From positions 1,823,145 through 1,887,144 of the forward strand of contig CM030944.1 in assembly GCA_018136815.1 (NCBI GenBank): a stretch of DNA of 64,000 nucleotides. Reading direction: 5' to 3'. Shown one piece after another: positions 44,801-55,049 of the stretch (its first letter is position 1; every line of letters begins with the position of its first letter). Origin of the DNA: Isochrysis galbana. Taxonomy: Eukaryota > Haptophyta > Isochrysidales > Isochrysidaceae. A program made the position numbers and the translations under genes. The notes under the pieces are model-generated. The model had not been told where the DNA came from. It worked only from the letters and a program-made list of their open reading frames with translations, and ran no database searches.

Positions 44801-47800
44801 GGGACGCGCTGCCGCTCTTGTTGCTAGATGTTCCAGCGGGACATGGCTGGCACGTTCCGCTACTGATACTGCCGAGACTCATGCTGAAGGTGCCCCCCGG
44901 GCACGCGAGCTGCGACGAGGCACCTTCATCCGGGCAGTACATTCCAGCCTCGCAAGTCACGCACGATGTGTTTCCCTCCCTGGGTTGGAAAGCGCCGGGT
45001 GAGCACACGGCACATTCCACTTGGCCTGGATCAGATGCGTACGTGCCCCGCCGGCAGCGCCTGCATGCGTCTGACGAGGTGGCGCCGGGTGATGGATTGT
45101 AAGTGCCGGCAGGGCACGGCTCGCAAGCGTCGGGCGCGCTACTCCCCCGGTTGGAGTTGAAAGTGCCGGCGGGACATGCGGTGAAGCCGCCGCCCACGAC
45201 GTACGGGTCATCACAATACCCTCCCGCCACGCATTCCTCACAAGAGGTGGCGCCGCGCTCTTGTTGGTACTGGCCAGCTGGGCACTCACTACACGCGTCC
45301 GAACCTGTGCCGTTCTGGTAGGTGCCCGGGAGGCACTTGAAACACTCGTCAACCGCGTGCGACGACCCGTCCGCGTATGAACCGGGCGCGCATGGCTTGC
45401 AGCGCGCAGCTGACCACGAAGTGGGGTCGGAGGGGTCACGTGTAACCGTATCGACGTAAGTGCCACGAAGTGCCATGCATTGTGTGCACTCGTCCGAGCC
45501 GAGCCGTCGCTCACCCAGAGGGCACAGCGCATCAAGGTCGCATTGGTCGCCTGCACCAGGCTGTTGCATGGTGTCGGGAGGGCATTCAACGCAGCCCCGC
45601 CACGTGCGACTCATGTGCTGTGGGCACAGAAAGCAGCCGCTGGAGCCGTGCAGCTGCGCGCCGGTGCCCGGACAGGCTGCACCGTGTAACAGCTGGTTGG
45701 GGTCGCCATCGTTGCCCACCAGCACGTCGAGGCGGCCGTCGCCGTCGACGTCGCCCAGCGCGAGCGCAAATGTATTCTGAGCGCCGCCCGGCAGATCGAC
45801 GGCCTCCTCGAAGCCGCCCGCGCCGTCGCCGCGCAGCAGCTGGTTGGGTTGGTTTAAGTTGCCCACCAGCACGTCGAGGCGGCCGTCGCCGTCGACGTCG
45901 CCCAGCGCGAGCGCAAATGTATCCTGAGCGCCGCCCGGCAGATCGACGGCCTCCTCGAAGCCGCCCGCGCCGTCGCCGCGCAGCAGCTGGTTGAATTGGC
46001 CACGGTTGCCCACCAGCACGTCGAGGCGGCCGTCGCCGTCGACGTCGCCCAGCGCGAGCGCAAATGTATACTGAGCGCCGCCCCGCAGATCGACGGCCTC
46101 CTCGAAGCCGCCCGCGCCGTCGCCGCGCAGCAGCTGGTTGGGTTGGCCACTGTTGCCCACCAGCACGTCGAGGCGGCCGTCGCCGTCGACGTCGCCCAGC
46201 GCGAGCGCAAATGTACCCTGAGCGCCGCCCGGCAGATCGACAGCCTCCTCGAAGCCGCCCGCGCCGTCGCCGCGCAGCAGCTGGTTGGAATGGCCACTGT
46301 TGCCCACCAGCACGTCGAGGCGGCCGTCGCCGTCGACGTCGCCCAGCGCGAGCGCATCTGTATTCTGAGCGCCGCCCGGCAGATCGACGGCCTCCTCGAA
46401 GCCGCCCGCGCCGTCGCCGCGCAGCAGCTGGTTGGGTTGGCCACGGTTGCCCACCAGCACGTCGAGGCGGCCGTCGCCGTCGACGTCGCCCAGCGCGAGC
46501 GCATATGTATACTGAGCGCCGCCCGGCAGATCGACGGCCTCCTCGAAGCCGCCCGCGCCGTCGCCGCGCAGCAGCTGGTTGAATTGGCCACCGTTGCCCA
46601 CCAGCACGTCGAGGCGGCCGTCGCCGTCGATGTCGCCCAGCGCGAGCGCATTTGTATACTGAGCGCCGCCCGGCAGATCGACAGCCTCCTCGAAGCCGCC
46701 CGCGCCGTCGCCGCGCAGCAGCTGGTTGAATTGGCCACCGTTGCCCACCAGCACGTCGAGGCGGCCGTCGCCGTCGACGTCGCCCAGCGCGAGCGCATAT
46801 GTATCCTGAGCGCCGCCCGGCAGATCGACGGCCTCCTCGAAGCCGCCCGCGCCGTCGCCGCGCAGCAGCTGGTTGGGTTGGCCAACGTTGCCCACCAGCA
46901 CGTCGAGGCGGCCGTCGCCGTCGACGTCGCCCAGCGCGAGCGCATATGTATCCTGAGCGCCGCCCGGCAGATCGACGGCCTTCTCGAAGCCGCCCGCGCC
47001 GTCGCCGCGCAGCAGCTGGCTGGGTTGGCCATAGTTGCCCACCAGCACGTCAAAGCGGCTGTCGCCGTCGACGTCGCCCAGCGCGAGCGCATATGTGGAC
47101 TGAGCGCCGCCCGGCAGATCGACGGCCTCCTCGAAGCCGCCCGCGCCGTCGCCGCGCAGCAGCTGGTTGGGTTGGTTTAAGTTGCCCACCAGCACGTCGA
47201 GGCGGCCGTCGCCGTTGACGTCGCCCAGCGCGAGCGCAAATGTACGCTGAGCGCCGCCCGGCAGATCGACAGCCTCCTCGAAGCCGCCCGCGCCGTCGCC
47301 GCGCAGCAGCTGGTTGGGTTGGCCACTGTTGCCCACCAGCACGTCGAGGCGGCCGTCGCCGTCGACGTCGCCCAGCGCGAGCGCATATGTGTACTGAGCG
47401 CCGCCCGGCAGATCGACGGCCTCCTCGAAGCCGCCCGCGCCGTCGCCGCGCAGCAGCTGGTTGGGTTGGCCACTGTTGCCCACCAGCACGTCGAGGCGGC
47501 CGTCGCCGTCGACGTCGCCCAGCGCGAGCGCATATGTGGACTGAGCGCCGCCCGGCAGATCGACGGCCTCCTCGAAGCCGCCCGCGCCGTCGCCGCGCAG
47601 CAGCTGGTTGGGTTGGCCATAGTTGCCCACCAGCACGTCGAGGCGGCCGTCGCCGTCGACGTCGCCCAGCGCGAGCGCATTTGTATACTGAGCGCCGCCC
47701 GGCAGATCGACGGCCTTATACAAATCCTGCGTCACATCTGCTCTCAGCCGCGCACTCTCGTTGATTGACCGCGGAAGGTTATCTGTGCAGCCTCCAGCCT

Positions 47801-48740
47801 TGGGCGGCTGGGTGCAATGGGTTGGTGATTGGTGCTGGGCGCCGGCCCATGCAGGGCGAGGCTTCGGTACTGTGGTGGGGAGCACAACACAGCCGACCAG
47901 TGCGCCCCCTGCTGCGCAGGTGGGTGGGACAGGAATGGTTGGTGAATCAGGCGGCCGGGCTACGATGGACGGGAAATATCGTCGGCCCAACTCGTCAACT
48001 TGAACGAGGGTTGTGAGGGGCTGTGGCGGCGCTGGCGGAGCTTTCGGTGGAGGAGGTGGACGGGGAGGGGGAGGAGGTGGGGATGGCGGAGGCATGGGTG
48101 GGGGCGGCGCTGGCGGAGCTTTCGGTGGAGGAGGTGGACGGGGAGGGGAAGGAGGTGGACGGGGAGGGGAAGGAGGTGGTGGTGGCGGAGGCATGGGTGG
48201 GGCCGGGGTGTAGGAGGCATACACCGTGGCGGCGCCCGTTACACCCTCATAGCCGCCAATCACCAGGAAGTACCGCTCGCCCTCCTGCAGCTGAAGGCCC
48301 GTCAGCCTTGAGTACCAGTTGGTTTGGCACTCCAAGCCGCTGCCGTCACCATTGCATGCGATCATTGTCAGCTCATCACAGCTGCCGTGGAAGACGGAAA
48401 GGTCGGTGTCAAAGCCACACGTGCTGACTTCGAGCACGGCAGGCGAGCGGACATCATCTAGCCGGAGCCAGAACACCTCCCCTTCTCCAGAGAAATAAGT
48501 GCCGTCGCACTTGGATACGTTATAGGACGATGGGCCCACTCCACCAGCAGTGGCGTTGATGTGGTAGGTGAACTGCGTCGCGTCCGCGCTCTCGGCCGCG
48601 AAGCTGACTGCGGACGCGCATGTTGCGCCCGGCGCTGCAGGCTCCGCCGCGCGGCTGGTTGCATGCACTGCAGGGGCATGGCGAGGGAGAGAGACGTGCG
48701 AGCTGGCTGCCGCCGCGAGCCACAAGGTGAGCATCCGCAT
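41898..48740 (-). CDS. large transmembrane TIR receptor-like protein with FG-GAP and Cys-rich ectodomain
   Basis: Intron-free, 2280 residues. The signal peptide MRMLTLWLAAAASSHVS is followed by a beta-sandwich-like domain (about 36-175; FSGEGEVFWLRLDD, ERYFLVIGGYEG) similar to bacterial prepeptidase C-terminal domains. A proline-rich linker (178-245) comes next. Residues about 340-1020 are 14 FG-GAP/VCBS units of 49 residues with the Ca-binding motif DVDGDGRLDVLVGN. Residues about 1025-1490 are Cys-rich GCC2/GCC3- or TNFR-like modules (CPAGTYNPSPGATSSDAC). About 1500-1880 contains roughly eight hydrophobic helices. A TIR domain starts at 1907 (CSFHAFISHAWGTGQDQ, WLDVDNLNDVGKLEEAVRDS, VFVIFLSQGYF, NCRRELYAAL), keeping the Glu of the C-x2-E position used by NADase TIRs. 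About 230 further residues follow. It probably binds an extracellular ligand and signals through TIR; both points are inference. Confidence 0.88.
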   Translation of the reverse strand: MRMLTLWLAAAASSHVSLPRHAPAVHATSRAAEPAAPGATCASAVSFAAESADATQFTYHINATAGGVGPSSYNVSKCDGTYFSGEGEVFWLRLDDVRSPAVLEVSTCGFDTDLSVFHGSCDELTMIACNGDGSGLECQTNWYSRLTGLQLQEGERYFLVIGGYEGVTGAATVYASYTPAPPMPPPPPPPSPPRPPPSPPRPPPPPKAPPAPPPPMPPPSPPPPPPRPPPPPKAPPAPPQPLTTLVQVDELGRRYFPSIVARPPDSPTIPVPPTCAAGGALVGCVVLPTTVPKPRPAWAGAQHQSPTHCTQPPKAGGCTDNLPRSINESARLRADVTQDLYKAVDLPGGAQYTNALALGDVDGDGRLDVLVGNYGQPNQLLRGDGAGGFEEAVDLPGGAQSTYALALGDVDGDGRLDVLVGNSGQPNQLLRGDGAGGFEEAVDLPGGAQYTYALALGDVDGDGRLDVLVGNSGQPNQLLRGDGAGGFEEAVDLPGGAQRTFALALGDVNGDGRLDVLVGNLNQPNQLLRGDGAGGFEEAVDLPGGAQSTYALALGDVDGDSRFDVLVGNYGQPSQLLRGDGAGGFEKAVDLPGGAQDTYALALGDVDGDGRLDVLVGNVGQPNQLLRGDGAGGFEEAVDLPGGAQDTYALALGDVDGDGRLDVLVGNGGQFNQLLRGDGAGGFEEAVDLPGGAQYTNALALGDIDGDGRLDVLVGNGGQFNQLLRGDGAGGFEEAVDLPGGAQYTYALALGDVDGDGRLDVLVGNRGQPNQLLRGDGAGGFEEAVDLPGGAQNTDALALGDVDGDGRLDVLVGNSGHSNQLLRGDGAGGFEEAVDLPGGAQGTFALALGDVDGDGRLDVLVGNSGQPNQLLRGDGAGGFEEAVDLRGGAQYTFALALGDVDGDGRLDVLVGNRGQFNQLLRGDGAGGFEEAVDLPGGAQDTFALALGDVDGDGRLDVLVGNLNQPNQLLRGDGAGGFEEAVDLPGGAQNTFALALGDVDGDGRLDVLVGNDGDPNQLLHGAACPGTGAQLHGSSGCFLCPQHMSRTWRGCVECPPDTMQQPGAGDQCDLDALCPLGERRLGSDECTQCMALRGTYVDTVTRDPSDPTSWSAARCKPCAPGSYADGSSHAVDECFKCLPGTYQNGTGSDACSECPAGQYQQERGATSCEECVAGGYCDDPYVVGGGFTACPAGTFNSNRGSSAPDACEPCPAGTYNPSPGATSSDACRRCRRGTYASDPGQVECAVCSPGAFQPREGNTSCVTCEAGMYCPDEGASSQLACPGGTFSMSLGSISSGTCQPCPAGTSSNKSGSASPDACQPCDTNFYKPTEGAGNCIPCPFPLGAGEHSESCIACRGGFYLNADATAAPSWEDMRNQPDAFCLDCPLNGSCPFPTTLAALVVPLHYWRDSNRTASLYKCEVDPATDRSACRGSTPLAVAASTRSSFQPVGGGFDEALRNGPYCEEGHAGPLCQQCTQPSHYFDRRSTKLCQECPSTAARIGILMAVLAGVFIILTLIYVASKRVVPLTRLAQRLSIASTTISFQAKFKIAVGFYQVVVTLSGIYGVRLDRRFTSWFSIFDLNLTDLSLPAECIGTMRARLLVGALWPYAAVALLVLTVAVTTILSRRARTLPELRTAYAAVWERSVYAFVLVVYLALPSVTRSIFLARECVSYDTDDLRSQRVRRSYLLADLSMSCSAADRKLSPYFWSLFVLWPVLVPLVLLVLVLAIRPAVRAQRHTALVEATRFLWRDYTPGMLFWEVLDTVRRLWLTALILFVDTEYGARKFLRLIIGAIVSAMYLTILALARPYKRQDDLYLACLSNLLLACCFCSGMAIKLCDEDDGWAETCYGFTSFTTGYLSTVFVTGLTLTMLVCAIGVIAINTVSAAAVPTFRLASTGREPLLDLPKECSFHAFISHAWGTGQDQTHSVVRKLQLTLPAVKIWLDVDNLNDVGKLEEAVRDSAVFVIFLSQGYFRSANCRRELYAALVAMKPIVTIREDDVSKGGASVAGLIEECRHACTNDPLRDHPELGGTEGVISAVFAQSPIVWARVHDFQVQSLKCIIQRILTHLPYYCRHPDELTGGLTVRGELGKLGFSAPTRIIVCASNAGAREVAGELADEVAFPASVERPTVVVTHEVPKPTTTRDAVLLYLNEGTFVDADGALTAFVKQVIEAKMSIAMLHEQCPSRGACPFGILLGQTPRELQAPPYSLYDSLAVPLYPSAEHRPISLRHALLSIGARPVHARDRHYLSALRATRVAISSAKSMRHSRPEDETAAPERRV
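45690..47715 (-). repeat. 147-bp tandem repeat encoding 14 FG-GAP units
   Basis: Unit length is exactly 147 bp (49 codons) throughout. Units differ mainly at one variable patch (residues after LVGN and around GGAQ). The period is a multiple of three, so antisense frames also stay open and should not be called genes. Confidence 0.95.
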
Positions 48741-50280
48741 CGGGGGGGAGGGGGAGGGGGGGGGGGTTGGCAGTGTGTGAACCGTGCTCGTGTCCAGCCC
48801 GTAGCTTGGCCGCGTAGCTGCTCAGCGAACGGGGGAAACAGGCCATCTGTTTACGTGATTGTTCTCGCCTTACGATGTAATAAACCCCCCGGTCCGAGGG
48901 GGACCCGCAATCCACGCCCAGAGTTCCCCGGCGGAGAAAGAGTGAAACGCACGGCGTGGATTGGGCCTAGATACCGTATTTGTACGCAGACCAAAGACAG
49001 AGCGTATTTGGCGTATTTGAACCCCCCTCTCCGTCAAGGGGTTTTGAAAAGTTGGAAAAGGGCTGAAAAAGAGGGACGGCGTGCGTCTGCGAAAAACTGA
49101 TCTGCGTGCGTAACGGTTTGCTGTTGCAGTGGTGCGCACAACCTCGTTTTTTCCTCTACTCTATGGTGCCCCTGCGGTGCCTTAGGCTCACCCAGGTGAG
49201 AGTTTCGTGAATGAAGGACATTATTACCAAGTAGTTCAAAATCACAGAGGTCTCTCTCATGGGACAGGTGCGCACAGCAATAACTTCTTCATCTTCTATG
49301 AAAGTGCACGCCCCACCTGTACCCAAAGCAGCTGGGGAGACTGGGGTTGGGCACGCACCTTTCGCAGACGCGGAGACCAAGTGGTAGCGTTATAAGTCTT
49401 TAATATAGATATAAGGATCACCCAGTAGTTTATACTTGGTATTGGCCCAATCCGCCTATAGTAATTTTTTCCAACGTCGAACCCGCGCCTGACCATTGGC
49501 TTTTCTTTGCTTGGGCTGACCACTGGCTTTTGGCTTATTTTGTGGATGTTCTCTTGAAGTTGTTCTAGAGCACCAAGCACCATTTCCTCAAGAGCAAGAG
49601 CTTCGTAGTTTTGCTCGCGCAACCCTGGTCGTCTGGTGGAAACAGGTCCTGTCCTACGAATGCAAGAAGCCACCAATAATCCATGATGATGAGCTCCTCC
49701 CATCATGTCCTGAGGAGATGGAATGCAGTTTTTATTGCCCTCTTTGAGACCTTCAATGATGCCTTAAGCCTTAGCTTGGTTCTGAGGTCCAAGAGCCCCT
49801 AGGGCCAGGTCAGAGTTTCGCGCCGGACCCCCCAAAGTTTCGCGTGAAAGTTTCGCAAAAGTTGCTCACTGACTAGCCAAGTTTCACAAAAGTTTCGCGT
49901 AGTTTCTTCAGATTACGGATTACGGGTTATTGTTATTGGTTGTTGACAAGTTGTTATGTGGAGCTGCATTGTTATTATTGCGCACGCACACCATCGGACA
50001 TGGTAGTAATAGTAGGTAGTAGCACAGTAGTAGCAGCAACAACAACAACAACAGCGTAGCAGCAACAGCAGCGTAGCAGCAGCGGTAGCAGCAGTAGCAT
50101 CAACAAGAGCAGCAGCAGTATTATTGGATGGAGCTCACTACTCCCGATCAAATTACCACGTTAATATTCAACGTACATTGTCTCACGCCAGTGGACGTCG
50201 TCCCACAGGCCGGTGGCCTCGACAGCGACGCACGCGCTAACGAGCAAGAGCGAGCGGAGAGGTAGCACAGAGACGGAGAC
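48741..50280. other. intergenic with repeats; one unassigned minus-strand frame
   Basis: 49,706-49,296 (minus) is open for 136 codons, including NYEALALEEMVLGALEQLQE; I do not recognise it and it may be a mobile-element fragment. 49,820-49,900 repeats AAGTTTCGCGT-like words. 50,015-50,125 is a CAG/CAA microsatellite. Confidence 0.4.
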
Positions 50281-50650
50281 GGAGAGACCAACTTGACCAA
50301 CCACGGAATATCTTTAGACCGGAGAACATTTTGGACAAAAAATCCCTTCCGTCGGCCGAGGTGAGGAGGACGGAGAGAGAGAGAGGAGAGAGAGAGTCTC
50401 ACAGAGCGACTGCAGACGAGCGTGAAGTCGAAGTCGTGTCTGTTTATTACCTTAAACGAGCCAACACTTATAGTAACAGCAAAAACAAAATTCGAATCGC
50501 AAATTTCGAGACCAAAATCTGCGAACTTGGGCTTGAGACCATGCGTAATCCGAATGTGTGTGTCTTGGGTGTCAGTAGCAACACGGGGAACTGTTCAATT
50601 GTGAGTGTGGTCACGTACTTACACGAATATTCATGCCTTCGGCCTTCAGC
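50281..50650 (+). repeat. repeat family D, copy 2 (diverged)
   Basis: Colinear with copies at 16.5 and 60.2 kb: GA tract, AAACAAAATTCGAATCGCAA core, GGGGAACTGTTCAATTG, and ACGAATATTCATGCC. Its 3' end carries CTTCAGCTTC-T-GAAGCTGAAG, a near-perfect palindrome not found in the other copies. Confidence 0.75.
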
Positions 50651-52531
50651 TTCTGAAGCTGAAGCCCTTGCGTGGTTTTGTTTCGCTCATTGCTCTCTCG
50701 CATGGAAGCTCGATTCTAGCAAGGGGGTGTCGCATCCGCGATCGACCTTTTTGTTTCAGAAGTTGTTTGCGTTTCTATGTCCCCTCCTTGCAGGCTAGCC
50801 ACGAGTCACCGTCGCAGGGTCCTACATTCGTCCATTCGCCCTTGTTGCCCTCCTCGCTTCCTTTGTCGCCTCCTTTGTCGCCTGCTTGCCCCTCACCTGG
50901 CTAACCTCCTTGCGTGCTCCTCGCGTTTTAGGCTAAAGTCGCGCGTTCAGGTATCGCCGGTGCAAAGAACCGCCCCCATGTGTGACCCTGATTCCCCCTC
51001 AGGTGTTGGCCGTTGGATTATACCGTGGCGCTATTTTACTTCGGTCTTCATCAAATCACTTAAGGGTTTTCGAAAAATTCCCTCCTTATTCCAGTGCGTA
51101 ACTGTCGCCCCGTCGGATCGTCCGTCGCCCCGTCGCTCTCTTGTCGGCATTCTCTTCCTTGTTCGATCTGTCAGCGGGTTCCTGTGCGTTCCGTGATAGG
51201 GATACGTTAGTGTGGAGAGTGTTGACGTGAGTGTAGTGTCATCTCGTCGGTCCATCGGCCCCGAACCGTCTGCCGTCTGTCGTTCTTCGTTCGTCGCTCT
51301 CGTTCTCGTTCTCGTTCCCGTTCTCGTCCCTCGTTCTCAACACTACCTCAATACCAAACCTCACCAATCCCCAAGCCTCAGCCTATCCAACCCGATCCAC
51401 CCAGCTATGTCCGCTCCGTCGTCGCGCTCGCCCTCGCCCAAGCCCGTCCTCCCGCCTTTCTCTGTTGAGGACGTGGTCCAGCCCGTCATTGGCCACTCCC
51501 CCAACTTCCGCCGCGCCTCTCGCCGCTTCCCTTTCGTCCCTTCTGTTCCCATCTGAGGCAGTGGTAACCTCGGATCCGTCAATGTTGCATGTTGCAGTTG
51601 CCACGAGGATGAGATGTGTTTACAATACATGAAGCAACGTCCATTTACCTTAATATATGGAGCTCAGAGCACTCACATGTTGCGAAGCACCTTCAAAGGT
51701 GCTTCTTGCCGCCGCTTAAGAGATAAAAAAATATTCTTAAAAAGGTGCGTGGAGTGTGGAGGTCTTATGAGCCACGTGAACGAATCAGATATATTGTTAC
51801 TAGACATTGTCGAACCGAATACATTCTTTTCTGGATGGTCGTCCGTGAGTGGAACATACGACTCGGATGGGTTCTATGCGTGGAGTGCTTCGACCTCGAT
51901 CGATGGAGTGAATGTCCTCGGCGAATGGAATCAGCTCGACAGTCCCCCCGAAGGGAAGTTTGAGCCCGGGGGGGGGAGCGCACGGGGTGCCCCCCCCCCC
52001 ATGCGAACTAAGTATAAACTTAGTTGGGTACCACTAGCCCCTACGCACTACTACGCTGCCAACATGAGTGCGCGCAGCTTGCCGGAGACTAGAGAGCATT
52101 GTTATGCGCTGCTTCGTCGATGTGCCCAGTCGGTCAGGGAAGAGAACATAAGATTGTTGGTGTACGATAACCTCGCTCCAACCTTTGCCTCTCATGGCGA
52201 ATCTTCAGCACATCCTGAGAGGACATAGAGAAGACCATCAATGGCCATTTTGACTCTGGCGATAAGTTGCTTGAAGTCCCAACAGGAAGATCGAGTACCA
52301 GACTAAGAGTTGGGTTTGCGGATGAGATCAGCCTCGCAGGCCATGCCAGCATGTTCCGCGATAGCCTTTATTAGCGGAAAGCCTGCGATATCCTTCATGC
52401 TTGGGTTTCGCCCTCGCCGCTTTCCACCTCCTACAACAAAAAAAGAAGCGGCGGTGAGATGTGCAACTAGACGCACGCTCGCTCCTTGGCTTGGGGTTGT
52501 GTGATCCTTGGCTTGGCGTTGTGTGATCTGC
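50651..52531. other. intergenic, no gene supported; element A fragment at 51945-52027
   Basis: Frames at 51,212-51,556 and 51,614-52,228 lack domains. 52027-51945 (minus) matches the 5' end of element A: AACTAAG-TTTATA-CTTAGTT hairpin, CATGG box and G/C stem. It is inverted relative to the full-length copies. Confidence 0.45.
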
Positions 52532-53556
52532 CTATCCACACGCCTGGCGTGCGCGTGCTGCTGCCGCCAAAATAGCCACCTGCGCCAACAAGAATTCGAG
52601 AAAATCGCGCTTCGAAGCAAAAGATTCGTCGCCTCTGAAATATCCACCCAAGAAATTGGTCGTCAGCCGGTACGCAGCGATTACAGGCATTTCCTCTCGT
52701 TTCACCTGTATTCCGGACGCAGCACACGCATGAGAAGTGGTTGCACTGCAACTGCACAGCCTCAGACTTGGCGCACCTGTTCCATATTCTTCCAAAATGC
52801 GTGACCGACGCCATTGTAGCTCATCACCTCGTGCTCTATGCCCGAGTCAGCCAACGCTTCGCGGAATTTCATGATGGTCCGCTGTGGGAATTGCGGATCA
52901 TCCACACCATAGACGGCCAGGACAGGAGCGCGTAGACGTCTGAGTTCTTCCACATCGAGGATGGGGGAGCCATAGAAGATAACCGTGGCGGCGTTCGGCC
53001 GAGCCTGTGTCGTGTATCGGATGGCCTTGCCCCCACCGTAGCAGAAGCCCATCACAGCGAGTTTGCGTGTATCGGCGTATTCCTGACTCGCAGCCCAGCG
53101 CACCACGTCGTCAAGATCGCTGTTGACGCGCTGCTGCGGTGTGCTAAGCGTGAGCCAAATTGCACGCGGGATGAATGACGTCGTGACACCGCGGAAGGTA
53201 TCAGGCGCGAGCACGAGGCAGCCGAGCTCCTCCGCGAGCGCGTCAGCCTTCTCGACAATCTTCTCGTTGAGCCCGAAGAACTCATGGAGTAGAAGCAGCA
53301 CGGGGAGTCGCGCCGGACCAGCGGATGGGCGTGCGGCGTACAAGAGCAGCTCGCCGCCGTCTGCACGCTGCACGCGGGTGTTGCATAGCTGTTCGAGCTG
53401 CTGCGAGCTGCGGAGGAGTGTCGGAGGCTCAAAGAGGTGGTGGACGGCAGCGCGAGCGGCACGAAGGGGCACGCTCATGGCGAGGATGACCAGAGAGAGC
53501 CAGCGGCGGGCCCCCGTCCTTCCGTGGTAGTTGGGAAGAGAGAACGAGGCCGGCAT
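52532..53556 (-). CDS. dienelactone hydrolase family protein
   Basis: Exon 1 53556-52777 and exon 2 52705-52532, joined in phase 0 across a 71-bp intron (donor GTGCGC, acceptor ATACAG), 317 residues. ATG at 53556 is chosen; the frame is open further upstream but without ATG. A hydrophobic stretch (WLSLVILAMSVPL) near the N-terminus suggests a signal peptide or anchor. The alpha/beta-hydrolase core has VLLLLHEFFGLNEKI, a nucleophile elbow GFCYGGG (Cys about 172), the acid YGVDD (Asp about 219) and base GVGHAFW (His about 252), the complete Cys-Asp-His triad of the family. Exon 2 supplies the usual terminal helix. Members hydrolyse dienelactones or related carboxylic esters; the substrate here is unknown. 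The last 15 residues are Ala-rich and could be readthrough into a further intron. Confidence 0.87.
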
Positions 53557-55041
53557 CGGCAGAGAAGGGATTGATAGTGTGAAGGGGGTCGCCGACGGAC
53601 GAACAGGCGGCGCCGCGCCGGAGGGAGGCAAGTTTCAGTTTCTCTCACTGAGTCTTTTTCTCTAAAGAGTCTACGATCAAGCGCTGGAACCCCCGGCAAT
53701 AGACATACACGACTTCTCACTACTATTTTTATTTCAAGGTGGTAGGTGCAACTATCGGCGGGGCTTCTACGGAGGTCCCATGGCGGCGGCCGCGCTGGCA
53801 GTCGGCCGCAGGCATGGGGCTCTAGCTCCAGAATGCATTGGGGAAAGTCGGTGAAGCCGCGGCTATGGGTAGAGCTCAATGGTCAATGGGGTGCACCGCT
53901 TTGCACTTTGACCGAAGGTGCAGGAGCAGCGCTTGAGTCATTCCGCCGCGGGAGCGCCTCACTTGCATCCTCTCCGCAACGCCAGTGTGGCAGTGTGGAG
54001 CGAGCGCAATGTCGGTGTGGGGGGCATGTGCTTGGCCTCACAGGTGCAGAGGCGGCCCGGATGGGACAACAGTGTTAACAACAGGTACAAGGTCAACAGG
54101 TTTCGGGGGCACTGAGAACCGGTCCAAGCGCGGAACTTATTGAGTAAGCCACCAAGCTGAGGGTAGCATACGCACACGTCGTCGAGGAGCCCAAAGCGCA
54201 ATACATCTCTGAGGCGAATGAGCCCCAGACATGGGACGAGGGGGACACCCAACAGCGTTACCCGTTACCCGAACCCCATACGGAAACAACGCGCCCCATA
54301 CGTGCCCAGACGGGCACGCGCGAAAAAATAGAAGTACGAAAGGCCTGTGCCCGGGCCCCACACTCCGAATCAGGCCCTCAGGCGCTTGTTAGTGTACCAC
54401 GGCCGGACCCCGGAAACCGAAGACCGAAGAAAAAGGAATGAAGGGGGGCAAGGGAAGAGGTGGGAGGTGGAGGGATGGAAGATAAGGGCGGTGTCGGTGT
54501 CGGTGTAGAGACAGGGAGACCTGATCCTAGTAGGTGTGTAGCCTAGAATCTTCAGATGTTTTCATGTATATTTCCGCGCAACCCGCAATCCTGCTCGGAG
54601 GGCCCAAATAGGATGTTTTTTGTTATTAAAAATTTTGCCCGAGGATGAGGATGCCCGGTTTTTTTTGCTGATCTCCACTACCAACTACCAGGACCAAAAG
54701 GAAGCTTATTTGGGGCCTCATGTGTGGCAAATTTTGAGTGGTGCGCTCCCCGACCCCCTAGTGAGTGAGTGACCGGGCTGACATTGTGCAAAGATGCCGA
54801 GGGCGGCGAGGCGAGGCAATCCTCAACCACGTGCTCAACGTGCACGTTCTGCACCAGCAGACAGCAGAGCGGCGGCCAGTACTTGCACCCCCCAGCCCCT
54901 TCTCCCAGTGTCGTGGCTGATATGGAAAAAGCGGCGGGTCCCGGAGAGACCGGAAGGAGGAAATCATACCGACGGTAATCGAAGGGGGCAACAGAGAGAG
55001 AGAGAGAGGCTTCTTTTAGGGAAACCTAAGGGCGGCTCTCC
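53557..55041. other. intergenic; repeat family G copy at 54600-54782
   Basis: No gene supported. 54600-54782 matches the repeat at 23280-23425 (CCGGTTTTTTTTG, GAAGCTTATTTGGGGCCTC, GTGAGTGACCGGGCT). The remainder is unique-looking, moderately GC-rich sequence. Confidence 0.45.
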
Positions 55042-55049
55042 CCCCAACC

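Noticed and set aside
45854-47764. Long plus-strand and alternative minus-strand frames through the FG-GAP array
   Set aside because: They stay open only because the 147-bp unit is a multiple of three. The amino-acid content is low-complexity Arg/Ala/Pro and has no start or domain logic.
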